Shown: positions 21,881 through 35,291 of the stretch, piece by piece
How positions within the stretch are numbered: the stretch's first letter is position 1
Layout of the letters: every line of letters starts with the position of its first letter
Source of the DNA: Rotaria sp. Silwood1
Taxonomy: Eukaryota > Rotifera > Eurotatoria > Philodinida > Philodinidae
DNA length: 64,000 nucleotides
Assembly: GCA_905250075.1 (NCBI GenBank)
Contig: CAJNOP010000009.1
Location: 4,227,093 to 4,291,092, forward strand
Direction of reading: 5' to 3'
Program-made: the position numbers and the translations under genes
Notes under the pieces: model-generated
What the model was told of the DNA's origin: nothing
Seen by the model: only the letters and a program-made list of their open reading frames with translations
Database searches by the model: none

Positions 21881-24523
21881 CGAGTGTAACTTTCGGTAGT
21901 TCTTTCGTCATCATAAATTAATTAAATAAAAATGACGAAATACCAAACGAATAGGTCTGCTTTTATCGCATAACTTACTTGAGCAAATCCATATGTATAA
22001 TTGTTGCCAAATAAACAATAAAATTGCTTTTGTTCGATTTGATAATCAAATCATGTCAATGTGTCGATCAAGTATTCATACAATGTTTTCTTATTGATTA
22101 AATATGAAAGACAAACAAAACACTACGATATCTAAAATAAATTATCGTATCTTTGTGATAAGAAATACTAAAATGCATATCGTCTTGTTTCTACAATATT
22201 TAATCTATAACCATGCTGTCTGATTCTTGTTTCTCAATAATATACAACTGACAAAAATAGCAAAGATAGAATTACATATAGATAATTGATTTTTTGTCCG
22301 GAAGAAAGACAAAAAAAAAAACAACAAAGAAAGAAAATTTTCGCCTTGTCTATTCATATTATCTTAGTTTTTTCATGGAGAGCGATGAATAATACTGTTT
22401 ATAGAAAGAATTACAAGTAGTGAGCCCTATGATTCTCTATAAAGATGAAAGAGTAATCAATCATTTACACGCTAAAAGTGAGAATATATATTTGGTATGA
22501 AAGAATAAATTATAGTTTGTCTTACTTTGAATGTTCTAATAGTAGTTCAATTAGGTTAATTTATTTTCTTATTCAAGGTATTCTCGCCAAATACGTTTAT
22601 CAATGTATCTTTTCTTCTAAGTTAATGTCAAATAAGTTGGTTTCTACGTGAGAAATGAATGACAGACGACTGATGAGTTATAATGAAGGATAGAAAAGAA
22701 ATATTTGATTTTAATTAAGACAAATATTTTTTTTCTTGAAAATAAATGATAATTATTATTTTCATATGATAAATCAATAGTATTGTATGTAATGTAAAGT
22801 TTCATATATGTATAAATACATATTATTATCGATATGCTATGAATGGAACCGTAGACTAATAATAAAAACAATGAAATAATTTTTTTCTAAATAATATTTT
22901 TATTTTTTATGAACTATTGATTAGTTGTTTAATTGAGTTAATTGCATTTATTTTATTGTATTCTTATGATCTTAGTGTTAAGATTGATTGGTTTTGAATG
23001 AAAAGAAAAAGATTTCTTTGAATTTTGTTTTACATGTGGCGAATTTATGTGATTCAGATGTTTCCATAATAACTAATATTGTTCTATCAATACCAGTATC
23101 AGTTATGAAAACTAGCAATTTGTCTTTGTTACTTGATAATTTATTCGTCGATGTCGTTTTCACATGGATATCACAATCTAATCAAATAGGATTGCAACAA
23201 TTTTTTAGAATCACTTTTAGTAGTAGATTAAATATTTCTTCTCTTTATGAACGTATATGATTCAAAGAATATTGCTTATCTTGTAATATTCAAACAACTT
23301 TTGCTTGTACAAAGATAACTTTTACAAGTGTAACAAAAATCAGCAACAAGTTCAACTAAATCCATTGCAACAATATCAAAAATGAAGAATGAACCTTTTT
23401 TATAATTTGAATTAAATAAGTTACGCATTAAGTAGTTATTATTATCATATATATTGACAGAAAAATAAAAATAAACAGCAAACACTGTTTAATTCATTCG
23501 TATTAAGTATGAACTATCTACTAGCTTTCTCATATTAATGAATTATGTGGTCTTCATTGTTTGTTTTTTTTTCTGTTTATATTAATGTTTAAGTCGTCAT
23601 TCAAAACTTGATTTTATACTTAAAGATAGTGGTTCATCCCTAATATGAAAAGAGCTAGTATCTAATCTATAGATCTTCATCGTCACTCTCACTTTATGGA
23701 TTGTGATCAGAAGACCTTCATCATCACTATTCTCTCATTCTCTGAATATCAATGGTGATCTTCAATTATCTCCGATTTTAACGATTCGTGGTCGATAAAT
23801 AAAATAGATGGATAAAAAACATTGATTTGGTTTTGTCTTCTTGAAAACTACATGATTAATAAATTAACACTCAAGAATTCTCAAAATTTACTTAGCGAAC
23901 ATTCACTGTAATGCATTTAAACTTGTAAAGAAGACTGATACTTCGTCTGAATTATTCGTTTGTGTCACATTGGTATGCGAACAGATAAAAGTCTAAAAAC
24001 TGGAAGGTTAAAAAGTTGAAAATTCGAGATAATTTTCTGAGTTTTACATGTATGGATATATGTGGCGTTCATATTCTAGTAAAATTTATATGATACGAAG
24101 AATGACATTATCAAAATGGTTGATTCTATTTATTTTCTATTTTGTAAAAATGCAGTTTAGTTTATTGTACAGTACACAATACAAATAATGTAAATTCTTT
24201 TACTAGACTCGATTATTTTATTTTGATGGCATTATCAGTAATACATCTGTTCAATTTAATTATGATAAATACAAGTATATTTTAGAATCTAAAAACAAAA
24301 CCGTTAAGCCAAGAGCTATTTACCTATTGAGCTATACGCAAGAACCATTCAAATCGATTTACTTGAAAGTCATTAAATTGAACAGGCATTGAACACAAAT
24401 GAATGAACAGTTTTCCCCATGCTTTAGTTCGATCAATTCATTTACAAAAAGAAAAAGATTATTGGAAAAGAGGAATTAAAGAAAGCATTTATTGAAAAAT
24501 CAATCAACTAACAAATATGATAC
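21881..24523. other. Gene-poor intergenic region
   Basis: No coding exon could be supported. Open frames at 22644-22871, 22978-23260 and 23276-23485 lack recognisable domains and overlap on both strands. A tRNA A-box-like string at about 24310-24340 (minus) has no matching T-arm. Confidence 0.4.
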
Positions 24524-24812
24524 ACCCAGGTCTAGAAATACGAGTCGGTTCCAACAGGAAAATACCGGAAATCGTTGAAACATGGAAACAGTATTCCAGT
24601 TGGAAATTATCTCCATTTTTTTCCGATGATGTCTGGCCAGTTCCTGCCGGACAGCACAAAACATTGGCAGGAATCTCTCGGAAAATTTCCGACCGTAATA
24701 CTGCTTCCAAGCTTCAGCGATTTCCGATGTTTTCTTGCAGGATATGGTGACTTTTCCGCATCTTTTCTGTCGAATCCTGCGAGATCCGTTAATCAGAATC
24801 TTCGATCTAGAT
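24524..24812. mobile_element. Short non-autonomous element, copy A
   Basis: It runs from CCCAGGTCTAGAAATACGAG to a right end TCTTCGATCTAGAT, about 289 bp. It aligns over its full length, in opposite orientation, with 57818-58096. Shared blocks are 'cagtattcc', 'ggaaa..ttccg', 'tcttgcaggatatggtga' and 'cgcatcttttct'. The open frames at 24504-24874 are translations of this repeat. G+C is noticeably higher than the surroundings. Confidence 0.7.
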
Positions 24813-27800
24813 ACTTAGTGAAGCATGAACTTCAATTATGTAAAACAAAACCAAACAGCATATTAAAAGAATAATGAAATTGAAACAACAGACACTTAAC
24901 AAGTACAGTAGAAGTAAAACTTAGAGAAATAACATGGTAATAGTGATAGGGAAAATTCTGTCGTACTTTCGTTAAGCTCTGTTTCTATAATTAGTTCATT
25001 TGTACAATCTGCAAAAGTCTTCTTCGAAGATGAAAGGTACTTAAGTTGCAACTAATTAAATTGAGATAAATTTGCAGAAGAGTATCAAATTATGTTAACT
25101 TTAACTTAAGTTTGTTTTGATGTTTTCTTACAATAAACAATCAGATGCAGAACGACGAATATCCTTGTTAAACAATATATGTTTAGTTGTTTTTATCTGT
25201 TGAATCTTGACTTTGGTCTTTTACATTTTTGTTGCATTTCCTAAAATAAAAAAGGAGAACTGTATGATTACTAGTTCAGAGAAACTATGAATATTGCCAT
25301 AGAAATCTGCCTGATATCGTGCAGTAATAATGCCAATTAACTAGAACGATGAATAATACAGACAGATTTCTCTACTTCTCAAAATTAGAGCTATGTGATA
25401 AACGGAAACAAAAATAATGATTTGAATATTTATAAATAAATTCAGTGAAACATATCTCATTTATCACTATGATCATAATTTTAAGAAAATTACGTAAGGT
25501 TATAAAATTCATTTTAGATTAAAACTTAAGTTAACATAGTTATGAAATGTTTGATCTATCTGTTTTCTAGATAAACCTAATTGATTTACCGAGATATAGT
25601 TGATGAATGTGCAACAGAAAAAAAGTATGTGATGGAACGAGTGATAAAGCTTTGCTTCATACGTTAAGTATGACAGATCGCGCACCAATGACTTCTTGGA
25701 CTGTTCAGTTTAATGATGCTCAAATTCTTATAGACACTGATATGCTATTGTCGATGATATATGGAACTAAATGTATACTAGGGCTAATTCATGTGCATTA
25801 TGATCCTATTTAATACACTAATAATCCTCGATTGATTCACAGTCGTAAATCAAAACTAACAAACATGAAAAATTAATAAAATGATGAGTTTTTTAAAGGT
25901 TTTTTTATCCATTTTTTGCCAATAATCACTTATAACAATACTTTACAGTTGATATTTGCGGCACAGTCTGTAACGAAGAAATAATGTGTATGCACATTAT
26001 TTCTCAAATTTTTAAAACTTTTGTCTTTATCTTCTCGAGTTTTGAGCTAAAATTGACAACTAACTGTTAGCTAAAAATAATAGCAAGTCAGTTTTTTCGT
26101 TCTATAGTAGCTTAACAAGTGCTCCTTGTTTCTCTTTATCCTCAGATATTTCGTAAGTGATTAATATAATGATGACTGTAAGGTTTATGAACTGATGCAA
26201 TAAATTAGCACAATAAGGCAAACGATTTGATTATAGCTCTTCATAAACCAATTTAATACTATTCATTAATAAGCAAAAAGCATCTCTTTTTTCATCTCTT
26301 TCTCTAATCGTACTGTCACCAACAAATAGTCTTAAGTTTTTAAAACTTTTCATAAGTATTTTCGACTCAAAAACGGCATATGGTTTTGCGTATTAAAATA
26401 TCTATAAGATACTTTAATAAATTGCTCAGGGTTTTCGTTAATACTCCATTTGAATCGATCAAATACGAATGGTGACTAAGGCCTAAAAATGGAATTTTGA
26501 TAGCAAAAACTATCAAAATGAAAGAATTAGCGTGCCAATAGATTCTAATTGACCATGGTTCTTTTGATCAAAAGGAGCTTCTTCATATCAACCTACACAT
26601 CGTATTTAATATCCATCTCTAGATAAAGAACTCAACTGCAGTAAGACTAATATCATAAACAAATATAGTGAGTTCGTTCATACTTACTTTGTTCAATCAT
26701 TAAAAAAGCACTATTTGAGGATTTGACATAATAATTAAAAATAATTCTTTAAAACGCTAGACAGTAACTGATGAGACCGAAAAAATTTCGGAACAAGAAT
26801 AATAAAATTGAGCTATTTTAGATTGATTTGATTAAATTATGTTACATTATTACTTGATTACCTTCAATATTATAGATTTAAATTACAAGAAAAAATAGCA
26901 AGATTTAATGATTTAAAAATAAAACTAACATACATAGGATTATATTTTAGAAATTCAATCTTTCGCATCTGTTCATGCTTATGTTACACCGTGATGTTTG
27001 AATGACTAATATTATCATTTAATCATTTCATTCTACTACTAGAAAAGAAAAAGCAAAAATAGATAAACAGACATGTGTTGCGAATAGTAAGTGAATATTT
27101 AGCCGTTTTGTGGAAGTAATATAAATTAACGAAGAGAAAGAAATCTTCGAAACGTATTCCAATAGACTAGAGAGCAATGCACCACTTATGTTGAGATAAT
27201 ATCATCGTCGAAAAAATGACAGCTATTGATTTTACTGCTCGTTTATTTTAAATAAATAAAACACTGACTTCTGGTATGTGAACAGTAATTTGAGAAAAAG
27301 GAAGATTTGCAAAAAAAAATATTTTGAGAAATAGGTCTCAAAAAAGGAGGAGGAAAGGAGGGTCTCGTTTTTTGCCCTGAAAAGAGTAATGCATTGCCTC
27401 AAACATGCAAGTGTGCGAGGAATAAAAGTGAACACTTAGAGCTTTTTTTTAATAGGAAAGGCATCTTGAAATTCAAGAAACGTCAACGTGATTTCATATG
27501 GGTATTTTAATGGAAAAAAGACTGCATTTTTAAGAGAAACCGAATGGTTAAACGCAAAGCCTTTAAACATTCTGAAACATGCGCGATGGACACTTTTGAG
27601 GTAACAATAAGTGTATGATTCTAGTTGGAACTTATTTACCCATTTTATTCACAAAATAGAATAATACAAAATACTAAGTAGGTTAAACAGAATACTCCTG
27701 AGCGAGATTCAGCAACTCTTATCTGGTACGCAATAGTAAACTTGCCATGAAATTCATTCAATATTTCTATAATTCTGGGGTAAAAATAACAGAACTCAAG

Positions 27801-28789
27801 TAGAATTTTTCGATTCCATCAACAAGTATCTGTGTCTCCGTCCGAATTTCACAAAAGCACTCAAAACTGTTTTCAGAGGAAAAACAATTGTTAAAGATAA
27901 AATGAGAGCGCAACACGTANNNNNNNNNNTCTTTTTATTTTATTTGTCTCTCTTCATAGAATATAGTTTGTACAGTATGATCAAAAACAAGCTTAAAATA
28001 ACACCGCATGCAACTATCTAATGGGAACTATTCACACGAGCTAAAACATTCTGATGTTGATCTGTTATCAACGATAGAAATTATGGCATCAAACTAGAAT
28101 TTTACTTCGGTACTACTGGAGAAATAGAGTTCTCAGCAGAAATCTGTTGTCGATAACCGAAAGCACGAAAACTAGCTATCACAGGGCAAGTAATATGCTC
28201 CTTCGCTCATATTAGAACAGCTTTTGGATTTGGTGAAATTGAGATGAATTTTGTTTGAAGTGGATGATATCATAAAACAGTATTATTCAGTAGAATTCGA
28301 CTGACGGAAAGCTTCGATAAATCTGGCACTCTAAAATGACACGGTGAAGATAATTCTTTTAGCAACTTCCGCGAGCTTTAAACAAGATCCAATCAAATTT
28401 GATCGAATCAGATTACATGCTTCGGAATGGTTGTGCTCTGGAACTATTAAGAAGGTCACTACATCATAGAACTCAATAATTATATTTTGTAAGTGCTATC
28501 ACTGTTGATTTTCGTAACAAAAACATAAAAAAAGGAGGAGCATTCACATGCCAGATGACTTTCGAAATGTCTATAAAAGTTTCAACGGTGGCATGTAAAT
28601 TATTTCTCTGTGCTTTATTGGCTAGCTCATTAGAATGAAAAAAAAATTTCCTCTCAGACAAAAATGTTCTCTACTAATATTTATATGAAATTTAAACATA
28701 TTTCGAGAGTTGTTCACATGTTTTTTTCCTACGGTTTTTTGGAAAGTCGTTACACTTATCCTTATTTCATTTAATTCGATATCATGATC
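24813..28789. other. 4-kb gene-poor intergenic region
   Basis: No exon or RNA gene could be supported on either strand. The open frame at 25607-25813 (68 aa) and others are unremarkable. It contains the assembly gap at 27920-27929. Confidence 0.4.
27920..27929. other. Assembly gap of 10 N
   Basis: Ten consecutive N characters. The true length of the missing sequence is unknown, so features crossing this point cannot be trusted. Confidence 0.99.
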
Positions 28790-29276
28790 ATTTAGACGTT
28801 ATAGGTCGTTTACCATTCGAATTTCGTAGCCATGTATTGAATGAGTATGACCCCAACATGATCGTCAAGTAGTTTTGTATATTGCACACACTTGATGTCT
28901 TTGTTTGTTTCTATGTTTTGTTAAACAAAGGCTTAAGACGATTTTCGAAATAATAATTATAATTTGTGGTCTTACCTTTATTCACATAATGTACAACAAT
29001 GTAACGAGATTAAAAACTATACTGACGAACAATAGCCATTAATAAGGTATTTTCATTAAACCAGCTGAAATTAGTTGATTTGCAATCGGTCTATTTATAG
29101 TAAATCTATGTCTAGTGTTCTGTAACTATATTGCATAATCACTATAACCGATCTGGAAATGGCGTCAAATTTTCGCAAAAACTTTTAACTTATTCCACTT
29201 AATATTCATCATTGAGCTGCTCACCAACCCAACATGATGTGACTTGTCTAATGTTTAGATAGTAGTGAATAATTTG
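28790..29276 (-). pseudogene. Degraded mariner-type transposase, relic 1
   Basis: Reading the minus strand gives scattered mariner transposase segments in several frames: WVGEQLNDE (29240-29210 area), VNKGKTTNYNYYFENRLKPL (about 28980-28925), then a frame ending before 28790. In the family these correspond to the linker helix and the stretch before the second catalytic Asp. Stops and frameshifts are frequent, so it is dead. It aligns with the relic at 50185-50890; the 5' part of the alignment continues past the inserted MITE to about 29400. Confidence 0.6.
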
Positions 29277-29368
29277 CAGTGTTCGACATGAGGTCACCAC
29301 ATTCAACGTGATTTGACCTGAGTCGGGTCAAAATTACGTTGGTTGTGGCGACCTCATGTCGAACAATG
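29277..29368. mobile_element. 92-bp hAT-like MITE with 8-bp target duplication
   Basis: Near-perfect hairpin: the left end CAGTGTTCGACATGAGGTC pairs with a right end whose complement is CATTGTTCGACATGAGGTC. It is flanked by exact 8-bp direct repeats ATAATTTG at 29269-29276 and 29369-29376. An 8-bp duplication with CA-G-type tips is the hAT superfamily hallmark. It is inserted in mariner relic 1; the homologous place in relic 2 (near 50812) lacks it. Confidence 0.85.
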
Positions 29369-29399
29369 ATAATTTGTCTAATGTACCATAAAAGAGAAA

Positions 29400-30123
29400 A
29401 GTCTCAACTATCATATGCCATAAGTTAAACGTCAATTATTGTTTTAGAATATAGTTAAATTTATTTAGAAAAAAAGATGATATTAAATTTTATTGTTCAA
29501 ATTAGCATTTGGACTTATTAAAAAATTCTAATGATTTATTTATTACATAAGAGTAAAAACGAGAAATTATGCCGTGATCAATCGAACACCAGATATAATG
29601 AAAAATATATATTCTTAAAAGATACAAAGATTTGTAACAAAGAATGTCGCGTTTATAAAAACCTTATGTATTGTTTAGCAATCTTACAATGAAACCATGT
29701 TGATTCATTACTCTTGTTGATTTACGAATAATAGAGGAAGAAATCTTTCAGAAAATGACAAAAATTTCATATGATTATCATGTTCTCACTAAAAATCAAA
29801 TGCAGTAAAACTTTCAATGGTGAATACCTGCTACTTGTGAATAGTAAAGATTGTTGAAGCTTTTAGCTAATCAAAAAGGATGTGGATGTGAGTATATGTT
29901 TTGTTTCTATCGTTTTTCACTCGCACATACATCCTATCGAGAGGCATCACATTTTGATAAGTTTCAAATTCACGTATATAATAAATCTATAACGAGTATA
30001 TAAACCTTTTCGAATGAATTTCGGATTTATTCCAATGAGATGTTTTCACGCAGTTTTTTTTTTTTATTTATCCAGAATCAATAAATAAAAATAAATATTA
30101 AAAAAAAAGATTCGTATATGAGA
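29400..30123. other. Intergenic, nothing recognised
   Basis: AT-rich 3' flank of the coiled-coil gene; a homopolymer T run lies at 30056-30065. No supportable gene. Confidence 0.4.
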
Positions 30124-31293
30124 TTAATGAGGTGTTGATTTAGTTGAAGTAGTACTGAGAGGTAGTGTAGTTTTATTCAAACGTATTCGTTTAAGATCAG
30201 TAGCTAATTTAAGTTGTCGAATTAAAATAAGTTGTTCTTCTTCTAAATTTTGTTTTGATTCATCCAATGCTTGAATTTGTTTAAGTAATTCTTGTAATGA
30301 TTTACGTAATTGAAGATTTTCACTTTGAATACTTAAAGTTCGATCATAAAGAAATTGTTCTGCTTCCTAAATAATAATAATAATGACTAAAGAATATTCA
30401 CTTATTTATTTAAACAAACTTGATCAGCTTGTCGTCGAATTTCTTGAACTTTAGCATCTTCTTCGGTACGTTGTCGTTGAACTTCTTTTTGAAAAGTTAA
30501 TCTCATATTAGATATTTCACGTACATGTTCACCACGCATACGATTAATTTCTTCTTGTAAACGTTTTATTTCATTATTTTGTTGTTCTTGAATATTCTAC
30601 AATTCATTTTTATTTTAGGATTTCTTTTATGAAATGAAAATTTTAATAAACAAACTTTATATTCTCCCATATTTTCTAATTCATGTTTTGTTTGTGCTAA
30701 TAATTGTTCTTTTTTTAATAATTGAGATCGTAATTCTAAAAAGCAAAGAATTTATTCATGTAGAAAATACTGATTGAAAAATAATAAACCTTCTTTTTTT
30801 TTCTCATATTCTTTTAACATATTCTCTTTATCTCGATTTATTTCTTCGATTTCTTGTCGATGATAATCAGTTAATGTAACAATTTGTGCTTGACGAATAT
30901 TTGTCTTTTTCGACATATATTGCACGTATTCAGCCTATTATAAATGTGTCTATTTATGAATATTAAGAAGATTTATTTAAATATTTACTGTTTCTGCGCG
31001 AACTTTATTTGCTTCTTCATTAAGCCAATTATTTTCTTCTTGACTATAAGAAGATTTAGAAGAAAAGATTGATAAAAATTAACTTACGCAGTACGAACAC
31101 GCAATTTTATATCAGTTAATTCTTGTACTTTTTTATCGAGTCTAGACGAAAAGAAAAGAATCAGATTTTTACATTAAAGAGAAAAACCTTACTCGTCTTG
31201 GAGAATGGTTTCTTTTTCAGATGGACGAAGAATTTCTTCTTTCTCTTTATTTTTCTTTTTTTCGGACTTTCCTTTTTTCCCTTTTGGTGGCAT
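30124..31293 (-). CDS. Coiled-coil protein of the DUF4515 type, 284 aa
   Basis: Seven exons in frame: 31293-31193, 31141-31088, 31043-30989, 30934-30790, 30735-30656, 30596-30420 and 30366-30124, stop TAA. The N-terminus MPPKGKKGKSEKKK is Lys-rich, the rest almost continuous coiled coil. The pattern EYVQYMSKKTNIRQAQIV, LLKKEQLLAQTKHELENM, RMRGEHVREISNMRLTF and SENLQLRKSLQELL follows the DUF4515 domain of CCDC166/BBOF1-type proteins, which are linked to cilia and basal bodies. That role is inferred from the family. Introns are 40-60 bp. I am confident it is a real gene; which DUF4515 paralogue it represents is open. Confidence 0.75.
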
Positions 31294-32280
31294 TTTTAAT
31301 CCAAGTTAAACGATGAAGCAATAAGGTCAAAGAAGAATATAAAGTAGCCATTTTCAATTTAGTTACTATAGTTACATTTAAATAAGACAGAGGTCGTATG
31401 TACGAAATATGTAATTTTTCATCGCTAAAATTTAATTAGCTACAGATTAAAATAATTCATTATTAAAAATGCGTAAAAAATGAATTTATAATCAGGATGA
31501 TTTTTATTGATTTATAATGAAAATAATTATTCAAAGTTAAAAGAAAGAAAGAAAGAAAAAAAAGTAGGTTTATTCATGTATCATCTTACATCCAAACATG
31601 AAGTTTAATTTTCGAATGTCTCGTATTTTCTTTATTGTTTGATCAAGGTCAAAGTATTATTCATTAAAATCATTAAAAAAGAATATATATTTCATGACAT
31701 CATAATCATAATATTTTCGAGTTCCAGTATGCTTTTTTTTATTATTCACATATTTTTTACGCTTTTTATGCTTTAATGGATGCTTGAATGACGTCAACAG
31801 AATATGAAAACATAATTTAACACAGGTTTCAATGAATCATTCCATAATTTTATTTTTATTTTTTGCTGAATAATCATCAATGTGTAAATATTTTATTACG
31901 TATCATGATGAACTCATATATAAAATGTCATTGAAAACTTTCTACATTGCAGTTTCTATTATCTTCAAACGAATTACGATCCAATTTACCATCAGGAAAG
32001 AAGAAAATTACCTTAGTAATGATGTGTGCATTGATGTGAAACATAATCAGCTTTCATCATGCGTATTATCATTTTTCTCCGTTCGTGCATTTTATGCGAT
32101 TATACGATCATAAATTAATCTTTTGCTCTCGGTTATTCTTTTTTTCCTTTACTCTTATTCATTCTAGAACGCATTCGATTCTTTTTTTTATCTGCAAACA
32201 TTAAAAGAACCTGTCTACAGTGTCAATAAAATCAAAAAAAAATTCAATATTCAGATATACAAGGTGAACCAGGAGCAAGT
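31294..32280. other. Divergent intergenic region
   Basis: It separates the divergent coiled-coil and pyrophosphatase genes and must hold both promoters. AT-rich, with an (AAAG)n-like run near 31540-31560. The open frame at 31880-32113 has no recognisable content. A TTCAG acceptor-like site near 32255 could be a leader splice site for the pyrophosphatase. Confidence 0.4.
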
Positions 32281-33347
32281 ATGGCATCGCAATCCAACGA
32301 CAATGAAAATCAACGTTATGAACTAGTTGAACGTGGTCAATTACATACACTTAATTATCGTTGTTATTTTCGAGATGTTCAAACAAAAACAATTGTTTCA
32401 CCATTTCATGATATTCCACTTGTTAATGCACATTATACTTCGTCACCTAGAAATCAAGCAGACACAATTTATAATATGGTTGTTGAAGTACCACGATGGA
32501 CCAATGCTAAAATGGAAATAAATAAACAACTTAAAATGAATCCACTTGTGCAAGATGTTAAGAGTGGTTCGTGATTTCAAATTTTTTATATTTATTCTTT
32601 GTTTTAAATTTTAAATTTCTTATTTTTTTTTTTACAGGCAAACCTCGTTTTGTTCATAATGTATTTCCTTATCATGGTTATTTATGGAATTATGGTGCAT
32701 TACCTCAAACATGGGAAGATCCAAATCATATTGATGAAGATACAAAAACAACAGGTGATAACGATCCATTAGATGTATGTGAAATAGGTACGGATCTTCA
32801 TGCAACTGGTTCAATTGTACCTGTTAAAATAGTTGGTGTACTTGGTTTAATTGATGAAGGTGAAACAGATTGGAAATTAATTGGTATTGATATTCGTGAC
32901 AAGCTTGCATCACAAGTATAATTTTAAAATAGAACAAAAAAAAACAAATAATTTTCTACTTCTTTTTATTTCTTATAGATTAACGATATTGATGATGTTG
33001 ATAAACAGCTTCCTGGTTTACTTGAAGCAACACGTCGTTGGTTTAAATATTATAAAGTTCCTACTGGAAAACCTCCAAATAAATTTGCACTTGATGGAAA
33101 ATATGCTAATCGTGAATATGCACAACGTGTTATAAACGAAACACGAAAATATTGGGAAAAATTAGCAAGTGGTGAAACAAAAGTAGAAGAAAAAGTTTGT
33201 TCAATTGCTAATACAACACTTAAGAATGCTGGTACAATCACAAAAGAAGATGCAGATAAAATTGTTGAAGCTAATGAAAAACATCAAAAAGAGCCAGTCA
33301 AACTTGATGCAAGTGTTCATCAAGTTTCTTATGTTCAAGATCAATAA
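32281..33347 (+). CDS. PPA1: Soluble inorganic pyrophosphatase, 310 aa
   Basis: Three exons, 32281-32566, 32638-32915 and 32979-33347, join in frame (phases 1 and 0), stop TAA. This is a family I soluble pyrophosphatase, which hydrolyses PPi to two phosphates in the cytosol and pulls biosynthetic reactions forward. Visible motifs are [30 protein letters not shown], the signature [12 protein letters not shown] with its metal-binding Asp residues, and [10 protein letters not shown], then a C-terminal [14 protein letters not shown] typical of animal and fungal enzymes. Length is slightly above the usual 280-290 because of a longer tail. All catalytic Asp positions I can identify are present. The symbol denotes the PPA1/PPA2 family; no mitochondrial targeting peptide is evident. 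Confidence 0.93.
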
Positions 33348-35291
33348 GAACAAACAACAAAATATTTCAAAAAACAAATTCCATCGTTTTATAGGACAAA
33401 TTTTTCATGACTAACTTTCTGTTAACTTCAAGGTCTTATCTTTTTTTTTGTCTGTAGCCTATTGAAGTCATATAAAGTTAAACAAGAATTTTGCGTTAAA
33501 TAGGACTTTATTGATTCAATTATTCAATATTTTACGAAGTATAAAAATCGAAGATTAAAGGACATTATTCTGTCGAATTTGTAAATGAAGATCATACATA
33601 TTCAGAAAACTAAATCGCAAAGAAAAAACTCTTTTGAGTTATAAAAAAAAGAAACCAAAACAAGAACTAAGATTTTATTAAAGCATCTCATTTGATATTG
33701 TTGGTACAATTGTAAATGACATGTAGCATTATATGTTGTAATAGTCATTGACTTTTCAAGAACCTCACGGTATATGTATAGCAAAAGTAAGCGTTGGAGA
33801 CTGATAAAGATAAGGCTTCATAAAGGCCTTGAAGTATTCAGTCAAAGAAACAAGAATAATAATCTATTTTTTGTTTAGTAAAATGAATTTTTGTTAATCA
33901 TAGATTTTATCCATTAAAACTAAAGGAATATGATTTTATCTGCAAAACTAAAGCAATTACTCATTGACGAAAATCGGACGTAATAGGTTTCGTTTTCATA
34001 TACTACAAAAGAAATAATCAAGAAAGAAATTAGAATGAACTACAAACATCATTTCCGTACAGACGAAATACTCTGACTATGGTAGACACCAGATGTTCTT
34101 GCAGTATAAAATCGACTTTTTAATTTCTGTACATGTAAAACTTAAATTCTTTCATCTAATAATTTGACAACGAGAGTGAATAGTTGTTTAAATATTTGGT
34201 AGTTTTCTTTTTACATGACTACAAAGAGGTGAACACATTGATCAACGGATGCTAGTTAATTACAAAAGTCTTGAGTTTTTGCTAAATGATTTTTAATAAA
34301 TCTTTTATTCAATAAAAAAAAATGCGTATATTAATTTGAGGTGCGTTTAATATAGTATCAGCTGACTTAATACTGAAGCTTTCTAAATATAATATGCCTT
34401 TAAGACACTTAAGTTCAAGTTAAAAAAACCTTTGGTGTCAAAGTGTCTTCTGGCGCATAAAGGCCGTGGAGTGAAACAAATTGAGCCCATTTAAAAGTTG
34501 ATTGCTTTCCCTAAAAAAAAGCCAAATATGCATCATTGAAATATTACAAAACGAGCAAGTGCGAATGTTTATATTTTTTAATCTCGTCTCGATATTTCGG
34601 CATTAGCTTTAAGTAGAAACCTGACAATTTTCAAAATCAATAATCTTGATGAGTTATATGTGAGAGAACTTTGAATTAATTATTAGAAAAAAAAATGTAT
34701 GAAATATGTAAGTGAAATTTTGTTGTCACTTTTTATTAGACACGCTTTGATATTTTACTAATCGTCAAGCTTATATATTAATGCAGAAGGCAAAAAAAAT
34801 AACCATTTATCTTTGTAAATGAGTGAATAACAAATCAAAAATGATGATAGTTATCAAAAGAAGCCTTATAACATCATTTTTTTATCTCTAACTCATGTCA
34901 AACCTGTGAAATAATACCTAATATATTTTGACAGTTACCGTCTTCATTCAAACGCATTGCTGCAGATAAGATGTATAGGTAGATATAAAAGAGAGCACTG
35001 CGTCTCGGGAATAAATATAATTATTTTCTAATTTAATAATGATAACAGATGGCAAGCAAAGGAGAATATTTGTGATTTATCGAAGGATTCGATTACTGTT
35101 CGAGACTATTTATGACCTCGATTGATGATTTTTGCTTTGAGCAACAAATGTATCCCAAGTAGTCGTTCAATAAAAGTATAAATCGAATTAGTATTCTTAT
35201 AATTAAAGATATCAATCTTTTCATACAATTTAAAGATCATTATGATAAAAGAAAAACAGAAATCTACACACACACAAACGAAAAAAATACA
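33348..35291. other. Intergenic; proximal part shared with the second bZIP locus
   Basis: No gene supported. The segment 34860-35000 resembles 44390-44520 (landmark TTTTGACAGTTACC followed by TCTTCATTCA), so the 3' flank of the bZIP gene belongs to the duplicated block. Confidence 0.5.

Noticed and set aside
24300-24345. tRNA-like string on the minus strand (TAGCTCAATAGG, an A-box match)
   Set aside because: No B-box or T-arm follows and no acceptor stem can be paired; at most a remnant of a tRNA-derived repeat.
24504-24874. Overlapping open frames on both strands
   Set aside because: Explained by the higher G+C of the short repeat that recurs at 57818-58096.
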